NCBI GenBank assembly: GCA_030704615.1
Contig: CM060733.1
Location: 5,518,001-5,582,000 of the forward strand
Origin: Takakia lepidozioides
Taxonomy: Eukaryota > Streptophyta > Takakiopsida > Takakiales > Takakiaceae
Length of the DNA: 64,000 bases
Reading direction: 5' to 3'
The position numbers and the translations under genes were made by a program. Under the pieces are notes generated by a model that was not told the origin of the DNA, ran no database searches, and worked only from the letters and a program-made list of their open reading frames with translations. Of the stretch, positions 10,184 to 21,147 are shown in pieces; the first letter of the stretch is position 1, and every line of letters begins with the position of its first letter.

Positions 10184-11386
10184 TTATGTCTCCTTGACCA
10201 GACCAGAATATTCATAGAGAAGGTCCCCCTTCTCAATTTCTGCCACTATCTGTTCTGTAGTTGGAATATCTAACCCTTCTCTTTCCAAATCAATTATTTC
10301 TGGTTGAGCTGCATGGATAACTTGTGACCTTGTGACAAGTCGTTCAGGTGGCTGTGATGGTTGTGATACAGAAGTAACTTCCTTCTCCCTCTCTGAAGGT
10401 CCTGCTTCCAGTAATAGCATTTCTCTGTGCTGCTGTGCCCCTTCCTGGCCATGAGCTTGGGAACAATTATCATGCGGAATCCGTGAAGCCAGTGGATCCG
10501 CCACCACAGTCTTTCCCCGTCTCTGCCTCTTAGTCTCAGGTTGCCCTGCTAGTCCACCCTCACTGTGTGAAGAGTCTTGCTCTTCCATTGCAGTTGTTTC
10601 TGGCTCAAACACTCCCATTTCCTTTCTTTCTTGCGCATTAAGTATGCCAGAATCAAGGATTATTTGAGCAATGATTGGGCCAGACACTACTATAGGAGAC
10701 TTTGTGGTAGTACCTTGTAATCTTTTCATCTCCTCTACCAGTGCGTTGTACATTATGTCCGCCCATTGTACCTCTTGTCCCTTCAGGCCTTTGAGTATTT
10801 CCTCCGTGAAGGATCTGCTCAAATACTGTTGGTTCTGTTTCATGGCAATCAGAACGTTCAATACCTGGCCTATCTCTTTTAGCCCTGGGTACACAGCCTT
10901 GGTACAAGCATAACCCTGAGTTTTAAAGAAACTCCCTTCTTGGAATAAGTCCCCTATTTGCAGTCTTGCCCTGTGTTCCTCCACATGCACCTGACTTGCT
11001 GGCAATCGAAACAATTGCTGGAGGTATAGGGGAGTAATCATCAATTCAACTCCCTTCACCGTTGTTGTTCCTGCCCTTGGCTCAAAGTTCTGCAAAAATT
11101 GTAACATGTACTGTCTATGGTGTAGTGTCCAATCTAGGCTTTGCAATCCTTGCAATCTCAGCTCCTCCAGTATCTGTATCGCCTGTGGGGTAGCAATCGT
11201 TTGTTTCTGCAGAATTGTGGTGCTCTTCACCCTGATTTCCTCCATTCCTCTCACTCTCTTCATTTTAGACTCACAGAACTGTTTTGGCTGTAACAACTGC
11301 AGGAATGCCTGTAGTGCACAAAGCATAAACGTATGGTTGTCGCAGAAAGCTATGGGTAATTTCTTGTAAGCCTGCGGGGCTTGCAA
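10184..11386 (-). CDS. Unrecognised protein, N-terminal part of the same broken polyprotein
   Basis: About 400 residues. The frame is open upstream of the TTG at 11386 and the first ATG is about 20 codons in, so the true N-terminus (or a 5' exon) is unresolved. The first about 215 residues look globular (TLHHRQYMLQFLQNFEPRAG, LYLQQLFRLPASQVHVEEHR), the rest is acidic and disordered with a basic KRQRRGK patch. No catalytic motif is visible. With the two downstream ORFs it would form a single protein of about 1,200 residues. Confidence 0.45.
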   Translation of the reverse strand: MQAPQAYKKLPIAFCDNHTFMLCALQAFLQLLQPKQFCESKMKRVRGMEEIRVKSTTILQKQTIATPQAIQILEELRLQGLQSLDWTLHHRQYMLQFLQNFEPRAGTTTVKGVELMITPLYLQQLFRLPASQVHVEEHRARLQIGDLFQEGSFFKTQGYACTKAVYPGLKEIGQVLNVLIAMKQNQQYLSRSFTEEILKGLKGQEVQWADIMYNALVEEMKRLQGTTTKSPIVVSGPIIAQIILDSGILNAQERKEMGVFEPETTAMEEQDSSHSEGGLAGQPETKRQRRGKTVVADPLASRIPHDNCSQAHGQEGAQQHREMLLLEAGPSEREKEVTSVSQPSQPPERLVTRSQVIHAAQPEIIDLEREGLDIPTTEQIVAEIEKGDLLYEYSGLVKET

Positions 11387-12092
11387 GCATCGCTCAAGAG
11401 AAAAGCTCCGCTCTGTCCTTTTGTGTCCTTTATGATTGATGAATAGTATTGACTGTTCTCAATTGAATCTATACAAAAACTATCTAAAAGAATGAACATG
11501 TAACATACAAATTAGGGCCTCATGTTGCTCCGCACTACTAGCGACGACTTCTGAGAAGGACGTCTGGATGGATGGGCCATACTCGAGTTTATGAGAGAGA
11601 CCACGCATCATGCATCCTGCGAAAATCTCGGTCACGCAGTTTTAATTGGGGGGGGGGGGGGTGGTGGAGTGGTTTTCCATGGGTTGTCTTGGTATAACAA
11701 GTAGATTTGCACTATGATGAATCTGTATTTATTGATTATCCGTTGTGAGCATGTATTGGGACAAAATAGAGACAAATGAAGACTTTTGAAGAGGAGAAGA
11801 AGGATGGTCTTTATAAAATATGATGGCCCTTACATGGATATTTTGTTTGAAACGTTTACAGGTGTCTGATTTAAGCGCTACCTGCAAGCTATGCTTCTGC
11901 TCCAGTTCTCTTCGTTCGACTATGTTTCCTCTGGTGCTTTGGTCAACAATTTGACCTCTTTTAGTTGGAATGAAAGTCCGTGTTTTTTGTGACGGAAAGT
12001 CATCCAATATCGGATGTTGCACTTCATGACAACGAGATCCCCTAAATGTACGGATTCTCCATTCATTTTTTGGCCATTTTTATTAAGGACTT
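11387..12092. other. No firm gene; short ORF and poly-G tract
   Basis: A G12 homopolymer lies near 11648-11660. A 97-residue minus-strand frame (11729-12022) with basic composition may be a downstream part of the 12.1-12.5 kb ORF in another frame, but it lacks any domain signal. Confidence 0.35.
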
Positions 12093-12546
12093 CTATTGTA
12101 TTGTATATTTCGTTGTCGTTTGTTTTTTGCCGTTTATTGTGACTAGACGTCGAGCCAGAGTTCGCGTTAGTCGCGTTTTTTTTGTCCTCATATTATTTCC
12201 TCCAATCCACGTCATATCCTCACCTCTCCTCCTCCAGTAATCGGACCATTCCGTAATTCTATTTGCGTAGTCGAACAAGAAATGCTTGTCTTCTATCAAT
12301 ATTGAGAATTTTTCGTCCTTGAGTTCTTCAGGGAAGGTCACGAATCTGTAATTCTCGGTTTTGCCAAAGTATGGGAATTTTGCAATATCTACGAAAATTA
12401 TTATTTCTTCACGGTCCAAAGGGTCGTTCCACAAGGCACTGTGGAACTTTGAATTGTAGGGTACATGATAGCAAAGGGGCCCAACCAATAAAACATCCAA
12501 GACTCCCAAGAAATAGCCTGGTTTGCACACCCACTTTTGGAAAGTC
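12093..12546 (-). CDS. Hypothetical protein fragment or exon
   Basis: About 150-residue minus-strand frame with sensible composition (FHSALWNDPLDREEIIIFVD, FVTFPEELKDEKFSILIEDK). There is no ATG at its start. Instead the minus strand reads a pyrimidine-rich TTCTACAG directly before the open stretch, so it could be an internal exon. The family is not recognised. It sits next to a Ty3/gypsy remnant and may be mobile-element derived. Confidence 0.3.
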
Positions 12547-12599
12547 TGTAGAAAATGAAGAAAAATCTTGTGATAGTGGATTCTGATCAGATACTTTCC

Positions 12600-13085
12600 A
12601 GTGTAATCATAAGCTTCAAAACCGTTTTATTTATGTTTATACATAAGAACTGAGAGACATAGTCTGTGAGGCATCCTATCAGTGTGTCAAGACTTGAAAG
12701 AAGGTTGCTCCATATTCTCTGTATTTGGTTCTCTCCTCTTTCAGATTTCATATATTATCAATGACAGACTAAGCAGAGTTCAGGTTTGAGAGTACAAGGA
12801 CTACACTTCACTCTGCCGTCGTACAGGGTCCAGACGAGGAAGTACGCGTCGCCTGGGTGGCCCATCGTCTCGAGGGCGTTGGCGTGATGTTGAAGGTTGT
12901 GAGAGTCGGAACGGCTGGTCTGGTAGTTGGGTAAGCGACAGCTCCAATGTATTCGCTTCCTGTGACTACGTGCTGCCAATACAAGATGCAAGAATGTTGG
13001 AGGTGTAGCTATATATACTGATGTGTGGTGCCCATCCCTCCTTAGCGTCACCTTGAAGCTAACTTGGCTGACATCATCGGTGTGA
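12600..13085 (-). other. Possible 3' LTR region of the 13-15 kb Ty3/gypsy remnant
   Basis: Lies directly downstream of the chromodomain stop on the minus strand. A minus-strand purine run (AAGGAGGGATGGG, near 13040) and a TATATATA-type box near 13009-13017 would fit a polypurine tract and LTR promoter. No matching 5' LTR is present because the element is 5'-truncated, so the termini cannot be fixed. Confidence 0.3.
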
Positions 13086-13089
13086 CGTT

Positions 13090-13839
13090 TTATTGACGTG
13101 TGGCTCGAGGCTTAGCTGGATATCGTAGATGAAAATCTTGGACTTTGTCAGATGCATTGGCAAGGTAGGATGACGGTTCCCACGTTCGTTCCCTGATGTC
13201 GTAGCCTTTATAATGTACGAAATACTCAAGATGTTTATACTTGATGCGAGAGTCTAGGACTTCGTCGACTTTATACTTGATTTTTTGATTGACTTCAATC
13301 GGTGGAGGTGGTACAGAAACTCGCCCGGGGATACTTGAGTGATGATACAACGCTAATAATGAGACATGGAAGACTGGGTGGATGCGTATACTTCGTGGGA
13401 GTTCAAGCCGAAAACTGACCGGATTTATTTGACGAATAATTTTGAATGGTTCCAGGCGTTGATAAAATCTTCTTGATGGTCGCGAGGTTTGTATGTCCCG
13501 TCGAAGAAGCCATACACGATCTCCGACCTTGAATTGGGGTTGGAGTTGTCGATGTTGATCTGCATACTTCTTGTATTGTTTTTGAACTTTTACGAGGTGG
13601 AATGTAAGCTCCGTGTGAATCGTAGTAAGATGAATAGCAAGGTTTTCTACAGCAGGGCTTCCAACAGTCTGCATATGGAAAAGGTTTGCTCGAGGATGAT
13701 GACCATAATTGGAGAAAAATGGAGTTTGTTTGGTCGAAGAATGTATAGTGTTGTTGTAGGCAAACAATGATTGAATCGGTGGTCTTGGAAATTGGAAGGT
13801 CCGTAATAAAGTCCATAGACATGGACGACCATGGACCAT
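13090..13839 (-). CDS. Integrase C-terminal half plus chromodomain (Ty3/gypsy remnant)
   Basis: 249-residue frame. Residues about 25-110 are the end of the integrase core and the basic linker (KYADQHRQLQPQFKVGDRVW). The GPY/F-like module follows (PFKIIRQINPVSFRLELP, IHPVFHVSLL). The last about 55 residues are a chromodomain with YKVDEVLDSR, YFVHYKGYD and RTWEPSSYL. Chromodomains of this type direct integration to chromatin carrying specific histone marks (family knowledge). The core catalytic Asp/Asp region lies in neighbouring frames, so the protein is not expressed whole. Confidence 0.85.
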   Translation of the reverse strand: MVHGRPCLWTLLRTFQFPRPPIQSLFAYNNTIHSSTKQTPFFSNYGHHPRANLFHMQTVGSPAVENLAIHLTTIHTELTFHLVKVQKQYKKYADQHRQLQPQFKVGDRVWLLRRDIQTSRPSRRFYQRLEPFKIIRQINPVSFRLELPRSIRIHPVFHVSLLALYHHSSIPGRVSVPPPPIEVNQKIKYKVDEVLDSRIKYKHLEYFVHYKGYDIRERTWEPSSYLANASDKVQDFHLRYPAKPRATRQ

Positions 13840-14282
13840 TGAGAATGGGTAATGGTTGAAGAAGGCCGTAAGGTCGATGTCGTGGTCCCTTCGCTCTAGT
13901 ACACGTGTCGCAAGATTTTATAAATTATTTCACGAGTTTCCACATCTGCGGTCACCAATAGACCCTGGATATCAATTCCATTGTTTTGTTGAAGCCGAAA
14001 TGTCATGCAGCTGGAAGATCATGACATGTTTGAAGAATTCAAAATCGTATAGGTCCTGGAGGTATATAGAGAAGTCCCTTGAAGTAAAATAAGCCATCTT
14101 TGAATTCGAAATCGCTTGTAACATATGGGTGGTTTTGAGGTTGATTCAATTGACTTCTTCAGTGCTTCCTAAATCTTCTTTATGATCTCTGCATCGTCAT
14201 AGGTGGACATGAATAGCATATTCAATTGGAGATTTGCTGGTTTCATGATGATGGATTTTTGTTGGTCGAAAGCTGCGTCCCC

Positions 14283-14486
14283 TTATTTTGGCACAAAATG
14301 CGGTCGTCGAGAAAGAGCATCTGGTTTTCTTTGAAGATGTCCGGGGCGGTAGGTAATAACAAAATCAAACATTGCTAATGACATACTCCATCTCGCTTGA
14401 CGTCGATTCAAAACACAAGCATTCATAAAATACTCAAGGTTTTTGTGATCGGTGTAAACAGTAACCTGATGTTTAGCTCCCTCCAA
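14283..14486 (-). CDS. RNase H fragment of the Ty3/gypsy remnant
   Basis: 67 residues with [34 protein letters not shown] and KPDALSRR, the hallmark end of Ty3/gypsy RNase H. It is isolated by stops on both sides. Confidence 0.8.
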   Translation of the reverse strand: MEGAKHQVTVYTDHKNLEYFMNACVLNRRQARWSMSLAMFDFVITYRPGHLQRKPDALSRRPHFVPK

Positions 14487-14885
14487 TAGATGACGTCATT
14501 CCTCAAAAGCATCGATAATCGCCAGAAATTCCTTGTCATGGATTTCATAATTTATATGTGCAACGGAAAATTTACGAGAACGAAAACCAACAGGGTGAAG
14601 TCGGCCATCTGTACAGTATTGAGAGAGTACAACGTCAAGTGCAAAGTCCGATGCATCTGCTTCCAAAAGAATGGTTTAGATGGGCCTACATGTACCAGAA
14701 TTGGAGTCATTGTAAATGCCTGCTTCAGCCTTTCAAATGTCTGATCAGCCTTCTCATCCCATACAAATTTGTCCTTTCCTATGATTCGTGTCAATGGTGC
14801 GGCAATTTTGGAGTTGTCATTGATGAAGATTTTATAGAAATTTACAAATCCCAGAAAACATTGTACATCTCGGACCGAAGTTGGT

Positions 14886-15143
14886 TTAATTCACTCGATG
14901 ATGGTTTGTATTTTCTTCTGATCCATAAAGACTCATTTGTCGGAAATAATGTAACCCAAAAATTTCGACTTTAGATTGGTGGAAAAGACATTTTTTCAAC
15001 TTGGCATGTAGTCTTCTTTCCCTCAATTTATCAGGGACAAGGCATACATGGCGACCATGTTCTTCTTCATTCTGTGAAAATATCAAAATGTCATCCAAAT
15101 AGATGACTACAAAGTCATCTAAAAATTCCTCGAAAGATATCAT
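14886..15143 (-). CDS. Reverse transcriptase active-site fragment
   Basis: Contains [20 protein letters not shown], the YxDD catalytic box of Ty3/gypsy reverse transcriptase, and the palm-to-thumb [13 protein letters not shown] segment. The preceding RT block (near 15150-15250) is in another frame, so there is at least one indel. Confidence 0.85.
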   Translation of the reverse strand: MISFEEFLDDFVVIYLDDILIFSQNEEEHGRHVCLVPDKLRERRLHAKLKKCLFHQSKVEIFGLHYFRQMSLYGSEENTNHHRVN

Positions 15144-15255
15144 TCATCAATTGTTGAAAAATCGTTGGAGCATATGTAAGACCGAAAAGCATAACATCGA
15201 AATGTCCGTACCTTGTTTGAAAAGTTATTTTCCATTCGTCAGAGACACCACGATG

Positions 15256-17320
15256 ACGGGAGGGCGGAGCGCCACTCTCCCACGCTATCCTCTACTAAAT
15301 AGTCTGCTAAACTAGCACCCTTAGGTTCTGCCATCCCCGCTCTTTTTTCCTTGTTATGTCTCTTTCTTTATAGCGGTGCCGCCACTTTAGCCCTATCTTC
15401 ACACATAGCCATGGCCGCCGCCATGCCCCCAGCTCTTGCGTTCTGTGCTGTTGTGCAGCATCCATTTTTATTTCCTTCACGTTCAGTCACCATTTGCTAC
15501 AACCTACTTCTTGCCCATCTTTTAAGCTTTTCACTAAGTCTTTTGCGTGGTTTTCAGCAGATGAGCCTCAGCACAACATACTCACGAAGTGTTTCCGCGC
15601 CGCCACACCTCACCTACGGGCCTTGCACACTCCAGCAAGCGGTCTCGTCCTTATGCTCCTTCTCATATCGACCTGCACTGCATCCACCAAACAAATCGAG
15701 TTGATATGTGCTACGCGTGCATTTCGCGCACCTTACTTCGGGAAGCTCCCCTTCAAGTCATAAGTAATCGCTTTGATACGCGCGCCTAACTCCCAAACTG
15801 GCCGCCGGGCCAACTCGGAGCTTCGGCTACTCACCGGGACATAGCGGTCCCCCTTTACTCCTCCACTTGACCCTCTCTCAATTTGGGCCAAGTGGAAATT
15901 CCCTTTGGTCGATGGCAGTCTGGAACAGCTCCCCACACCTTGGTCGTTTTCCGGCTCGCACGCTTACTCACTAGTTTTTGGTCACCAACAGGCTTGCACC
16001 GTTCTCGGGGTTACTACTCCCCATATATACTTATGTGACTGTCCGCGGGGGTTTCACAAACAACCATGTCATTTTATGGCGAACCACCACGAAAACCCTC
16101 GATTCCCGGTGATGAGTCGCGGTGAGTCTAGGCCGACCCACCACGGCCCCATTGGACCGTGATGAGTTCCAAGACTCCCCACGACTCCCACCACAAGGTT
16201 TCCACCCCCATGGTGAGTCCTATGTCACCCCCACTAAGTCCCACTAAGCTACCACCACCCCTTGTGGAACCACCCCCACCACAATCCGGTGTGCGGGGCT
16301 CCACCTAGTGAGTGCCTCCGCCTCCTTGAGTGCCTTGGGCACTCAAGGGTGCTTTAGCCCCCGTATCTATTGTTGTCACTGCCCCCACCATAGGGGCATC
16401 CCCTCTTGTGTCCCGACCCCCTGCCCTCAAGGCGAAGGGCCGCGACACACACCCCTACCAACAGGGAGTCGATGTCCTCATCGACTTGTCCATTTTGTAG
16501 AAACGAACATCCAAGTTGTGGCGTTCCACATCAAGGAGTTTGTTTCGACCGTACCATGGCGTCCCATGGCAAAGAACCAAACCCCCACTTGACTCAACTC
16601 TCCACTAGCTAGTTCGGCCGACTTCCTCCAAGTCCCGGCCAAGGGTGGAGCCTCTCAAGCTCTTCCCAGTGCACTCTTCTTGGCCCACTTCAAGGCCAAA
16701 GAACGATCCTCCCCGAGGATCGAATCGCCCTACTGCAACAACATTACTTGCGACCGCTCATGATGCCGCTTTTGGCATCACCTTGAGCAAGGGTTCCACC
16801 TTGAACCCTTTTTTACTAGGAAGATAACCTTGAACCAACCGTGCGCCTCAATCACTACAATTGGGTCAGCGTTGGAATGTTGGCATGAGGTACGGGAACA
16901 CGCCGAAGCCGCACTACAAATTCGTCCCGAGGCTACACGAATATAGTACGTGAGCGGAAACACGTAGCTTCCGCGTTAGCCCGCACTACAAGGCAACCCC
17001 CACGATAGCGCAGTTATAGTATGCGCACACGCCAGGTGCGCACTAGCACGTGAACTCCCAAAGAAGGCGCAAGTTTATTTGCCTCTTGGATGGGAGTCAC
17101 CCGATTTCGGCACTATTCAAACACACGATTAATCCAATTTACCTCTCCTACTTTTGTAAGCTAGCATGCATTCTACACACTAGCCAACCATACCATGCAT
17201 CACCATTCCAAACAAAATAGGATACACAACATTTGGAAACCATTTCATTTATAACAAAATTTGTACAATACAAGTTTTTGCAATCGGATTCCTGAGCTAG
17301 CTAAGTCGGGCTAAGCATGC
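15256..17320. other. GC-rich DNA without recognised genes; probably LTR/flank of the 17-18 kb element
   Basis: No coding signal was found on either strand. The right part, just left of a purine tract at about 17321-17336, is where the 3' LTR of the neighbouring chromovirus should lie (minus strand). The centre (16.0-16.5 kb) is CCACC/CCCCA-rich low complexity. Confidence 0.4.
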
Positions 17321-17355
17321 ATTTCCTCCCCCACGCTCCAAGGTTGATGTCCCCA

Positions 17356-17610
17356 TCAACGCTTCTTCCGCTTTTGAGGTCGCCCTTCAAAAGCTGCAAC
17401 CGCCTCAGATGCGTTTCCCATTTCTGAGGCATGCACCCAAGTTGCCTCCACTTGATGATAGCCCTTCCATTTCACGAGATACTCCGTTTCTCGATTCTTG
17501 AACCTCCTCGACTTAAACATTGCCTCCACCTCGTACTCAGGTTCATTTTCATGATCCAACAGCACATGGTGGCAGACGCAACACGTGATGCCGATTCGGA
17601 CGCGATTCAT
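17356..17610 (-). CDS. Chromodomain of the second Ty3/gypsy remnant
   Basis: 84 residues. The domain reads YEVEAMFKSRRFKNRETEYL, VKWKGYHQVEATWVHAS, with the aromatic cage positions and the KWKGY/TW signature of integrase chromodomains. It overlaps the integrase ORF in another frame, so a frameshift separates them. Confidence 0.85.
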   Translation of the reverse strand: MNRVRIGITCCVCHHVLLDHENEPEYEVEAMFKSRRFKNRETEYLVKWKGYHQVEATWVHASEMGNASEAVAAFEGRPQKRKKR

Positions 17611-17992
17611 CTTTGAAGTAAGGCTTCAAAAAGGAGACGTGGAATACTGGATGCACCTTGCTGTTTGACAACAACTCCAATTCATACACATCCTCATTCA
17701 TAACCTTTCGGATGCGAAAGGGTCCCGCATACGGAGGTACGAACTTCAGACTCACTTCCGGAGGTAGTCGAAAATTCTTGATGTTCAACCAGACCTCCGT
17801 GCCTGCCTCAAACTTAACTTCCCTCCGCTTCCGATTCGCCTGCCGTTCATACCGTTTCCTAGCTTTGGCTATGTTGTACTTTGCAAGCTTCAACAAACGA
17901 TCGTGTTCTTCCAGCACCGCTGCTGCTGCCGGTTCCTCAACGTCCTGGGCGGCCCAACTTGTCGGCACCAAAGGTGTTTTTCCATAGACCAA
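17549..17992 (-). CDS. Integrase C-terminal part of the second Ty3/gypsy remnant
   Basis: 147 residues. A basic helix (KARKRYERQANRKRREVKFE) leads to AGTEVWLNIKNFRLPP, then the GPY/F module (FVPPYAGPFRIRKVMNEDVY) and KVHPVFHVSFLKPY. The catalytic core is only present as duplicated fragments to the right. Confidence 0.85.
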   Translation of the reverse strand: MVYGKTPLVPTSWAAQDVEEPAAAAVLEEHDRLLKLAKYNIAKARKRYERQANRKRREVKFEAGTEVWLNIKNFRLPPEVSLKFVPPYAGPFRIRKVMNEDVYELELLSNSKVHPVFHVSFLKPYFKDESRPNRHHVLRLPPCAVGS

Positions 17993-18474
17993 TACAAAAA
18001 GGGAAAGTCCCGTTGCTTGTATTTTGTGTTATTATAACAGAACTCTGCCACATCCAAGTGCTCCACCTAGTCTGATTGGTCTGCCGACACATAATTCCAC
18101 AAGATTTGCTTTGACACCACGGAATTCACTCTTTCCGTATGGCCGTCCGTCGTAGGTCGGAAGGCGGTGCTCATCTTGAGCCTCGTCCCCAACTTCTTCT
18201 AAAGTGCCCTTAACGTCCAAAGTGTCGGTTCCTCAACGTCTTGGGCGGCCCAACTTGTCGGCACCAAAGGTGCTTTTCCATAGACCAATACCAAAGGGGA
18301 AACTCCCGTTGCGGAGTGTTTTGTATTATTATAACAGAACTCTACCGCGTCCAAGTGCTCCACCTAGTCCGATTGGTCTCCCGACACGTAATTCCGCAAG
18401 ATCTGCTTTACCACGGAATTCACCCTTTCCATTTGGCCGTCCGTCGTAGGTCGGAAAGCGGTGCTCATTGTGAG
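17930..18474. repeat. Tandem duplication of about 250 bp of integrase
   Basis: Copy I is 17930-18180 and copy II 18226-18474, collinear, about 10% diverged by eye, with a 5-bp indel. The 45-bp spacer continues authentic integrase sequence from copy I, so the event duplicated a piece of the element after insertion. Confidence 0.85.
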
Positions 18475-20447
18475 GTGGTGTTAGGCTGAAAGTAAAGAGC
18501 ATATCTGTCTTGTGCATCTATGGGTAGTTTTTGGATAATTTCATTAATAGAGGCCGAACCTGGATTGGGGTGGATATCACCACATCTCAGCAGTATTAAT
18601 GTAAGGCATGTGTTGATGTATGCGTTATTATGTGTAGGGGGGTGATGGTAGGAATGTTTAGATTTTGTGGGGGGCAGCTTATATCGTCCATACGGGCCAT
18701 GGGTAATAAGGTTATACTGGTGGAGAGTGGGATAGGATAATGGATGGCTGAAGAAGGATGAATATGGGTGCCAGATGCGGTATGGGATGGTGAAGCTGCA
18801 GCTGGCCGGGATGTTGTGTAAGAGAGTGGAATGGGATGCATGGGTGGAGTTTAAGTTTGCGTTGAAGGGCATGTTTGTACAGGATGGCAGGACAGGTGTC
18901 AGTAAATAAGAAGCAGGGTGGCCAAGTGGCAGGGACTGATAGGGGTAGCAGTTGTGGGTTTTGAGTATGTAATGTGGATATTGTAGTGTGATTATTAAGA
19001 TCATGTGGAGGTGGGGAGGGTAGGGTAAATTGATCGGTACGCATTAATGTAATAGATCGTACGAATATGGTCGTATGTGCGATGGGGCCACTAGGTAGTG
19101 TAGTGGGTAGTATGGCAGGTAATGTATGTGAAGACGGACGTGGGCGGGCCCTACTGCATGTGCATGAACAACCTCCATTGTCGGATCTGCTGTCCTCATG
19201 TCCTCACGCCCTTCACCTGCCATGCCGCCTGCACCAACCTCCCCAATGCCTATTCTGTCGTACTCTCGTTGCAAGTCCTCCCGTCCACCAACAAAATGTT
19301 TAAGTTTGCCCTCTCGCCCCAAGTTGGGCGATTCAAACATGCGATGAGTTGGAGCTGTCGATGATACCACCAGCGTGCCGGGCTCGTCGTCACTCTGTCA
19401 TTGACAAAAATCGTGAAAACCAACATCGGTGCAAAAACCAGCATCGCAACGAGCAGCGCAACCACCATAGCAACAATCGTGTAGCAAAAATGAAAACATA
19501 ACAAGTTTAGGAAGTATGGAGAGCCATGCAACAACAATAAAAACAAATGCAACCATTGCCTGAGAATGACATGCACAAGCAGCCTTCTACCGTTAGGTAG
19601 GTGCCGTATTGTGTATGAGGCGAGGTGTTGGCGTGTGGAGGTTTGAACACCAGACGCGGACTGGTATCATGCAGAAAAGGCAGCGAGGTGGCGGGTTGGG
19701 GTTGGTTAATGGCCGCGGGGTAACGGGCGCCTTGAGGTGGGGCCCTAAGGTGGAAGCGGGTGGAGGGAATTGTGTGTAGGTTTAAATTTAGGAGGAGGTG
19801 GGGTAGGTCACAAATGGCGTTGGGGGGGGGGGGGGGTGTCGCTAGTTGCAAGGTTAGGACAGATGGTACGCGTAGTGTACCTAGGGTGACAAGGACGGTG
19901 TTAAATGCAGGTGGGAGGGGCCCGCATGTGGCAGGGTGTGGTAGATCCACGTAGGGAGGGGCGGGTGGTAGGGGACGTGGGTGGAGTTATAGGGGTGGAG
20001 GGGGCAGACATGGGGGTGTCGCGTTATAAACGTGCGGGAAGGGGTGTCGGCAGTGGACTGGCAATGACACGTGGTGTGGGCAAAATATGTGGCCAAGAGG
20101 GTGGCTGAGCGCAATTGGCCTAGGTTCGGGCTGATGGAGATTGAGTGCTTCATGGTGGCCATGGGATGTGGGCATAGATTATTATGGTAAGCCGGGGTGG
20201 TGTGCACATGTGAGGGAGAGTGATGAGACAAGGTGACAGTAGTGCAGAATGGCGAGTGAGAGTAAGTATGTGAGAGGGTGAGAGTGTGGATTGAGTGGGT
20301 AATCATGGTATGAGCAGTCACAACTGCATATTTGCAGTGTGAGCGAGTTATATTAAAACACAAGAATGTGAGAAAGAAGACAACACGAAGAAGAGAGTAG
20401 AACACAGATTGAGAGCTATTGTAAATCCGGTTGGTGCAACGACGCAA
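18475..20447 (-). mobile_element. LINE 5' region with 2A-like motif, truncated
   Basis: On the minus strand several His/Pro/Thr/Ser-rich frames (e.g. 19881-20447 and 18465-19004) run without long interruption, typical of a low-complexity LINE leader. Near 18556-18594 the frame reads LLRCGDIHPNPG, the motif that precedes the endonuclease in many non-LTR elements. The endonuclease and RT are missing because the sequence switches at 18475 to the Ty3/gypsy remnant. No promoter is identified. Confidence 0.5.
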
Positions 20448-20600
20448 TGGCGTGAGCGCGCGAGCGTACGCTCACGCAGGAGTGACGTGGCGTGAGCCTG
20501 CACACATGCTGACATGGCGTGAGCGTCATGTCAGCATGCTGATGTGGCGGTAAATGATGACGTGGCACTGTCAGTCATCTGTCACGTCAGCATTAACATG
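20442..20600. repeat. TGACGTGGC-rich segment with palindrome, related to 5.43-5.56 kb
   Basis: Palindrome arms 20450-20458 and 20469-20477 (GCGTGAGCG/CGCTCACGC), followed by repeated TGACGTGGC and GCTGACATGGC words. It shares the exact 16-mer GTGACGTGGCGTGAGC with 5500-5515. Confidence 0.6.
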
Positions 20601-21147
20601 CGCCGCCTATAACCGAGGATGGTCCTATGACCGTGGAATTAATGCAGGGAATCTTGCCTAAATAGAATCAAGACGAGCGTTGAGGCCTACAATTGCAGCA
20701 TCCAACATTGTGCAATTACAAATGTTTGTTTCACTTTTACAATTACGAGGACGAAAAAATATCCTCACAAAGTGTGCGCCATAAAGGCTGCCACGGGAAG
20801 ACCTTCCTCCCTCCTCAAATAACAATGAGAGTTAGGATCATCTTCAAAAGATGATTGTAGTGCATAGTGACAGCAAGACATATAGACTTCGAACGGTGCA
20901 ATGACAAATGTGCACTACCTAAAAGTTGTCACTCAGAGCTCACTCCGTATAGTTGGAGGCCATATCATTGCACCGCCGACGAATTGATGTGAATTACACA
21001 TTTCAAATCATGGTCGTCCACATACCACATTGCATAGTTGATGCTACCCATGTGTTGTATCTCGCTGCAAAAGAGTATCGACCTCGTTGAAACTCATAGT
21101 GGCCTTGTGAATGAAGTTGTCACGTTTGGGATCGCAAACCATTCTCT

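Larger units (their letters stand above)
13090..15255 (-). mobile_element. Ty3/gypsy chromovirus remnant, 5'-truncated
   Basis: In minus-strand order: reverse transcriptase from [18 protein letters not shown] through YLDDILIFS (15.25-14.9 kb), RT thumb/connection (14.8-14.55 kb), RNase H ([12 protein letters not shown]-like and RKPDALSRR, 14.49-14.28 kb), integrase core start SMDFITDLP (about 13.82 kb), integrase C-terminus and chromodomain (to 13090). Frames change at several points and the RT N-terminus, protease and gag are missing; homology stops abruptly near 15255. This is a dead element. Confidence 0.85.
17321..18474 (-). mobile_element. Second Ty3/gypsy chromovirus remnant (integrase and chromodomain)
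   Basis: Minus-strand integrase end (STAFRPTTDG, then NYVSADQSDWVEHLDVAEFC), GPY/F module and chromodomain, with a purine-rich GTGGGGGAGGAAATG just downstream of the stop that fits a polypurine tract. A 250-bp part of the integrase is duplicated in tandem. Protease, RT and RNase H are absent; at 18475 it abuts LINE sequence. It differs from the 13-15 kb remnant, so this is a separate family or insertion. Confidence 0.8.
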
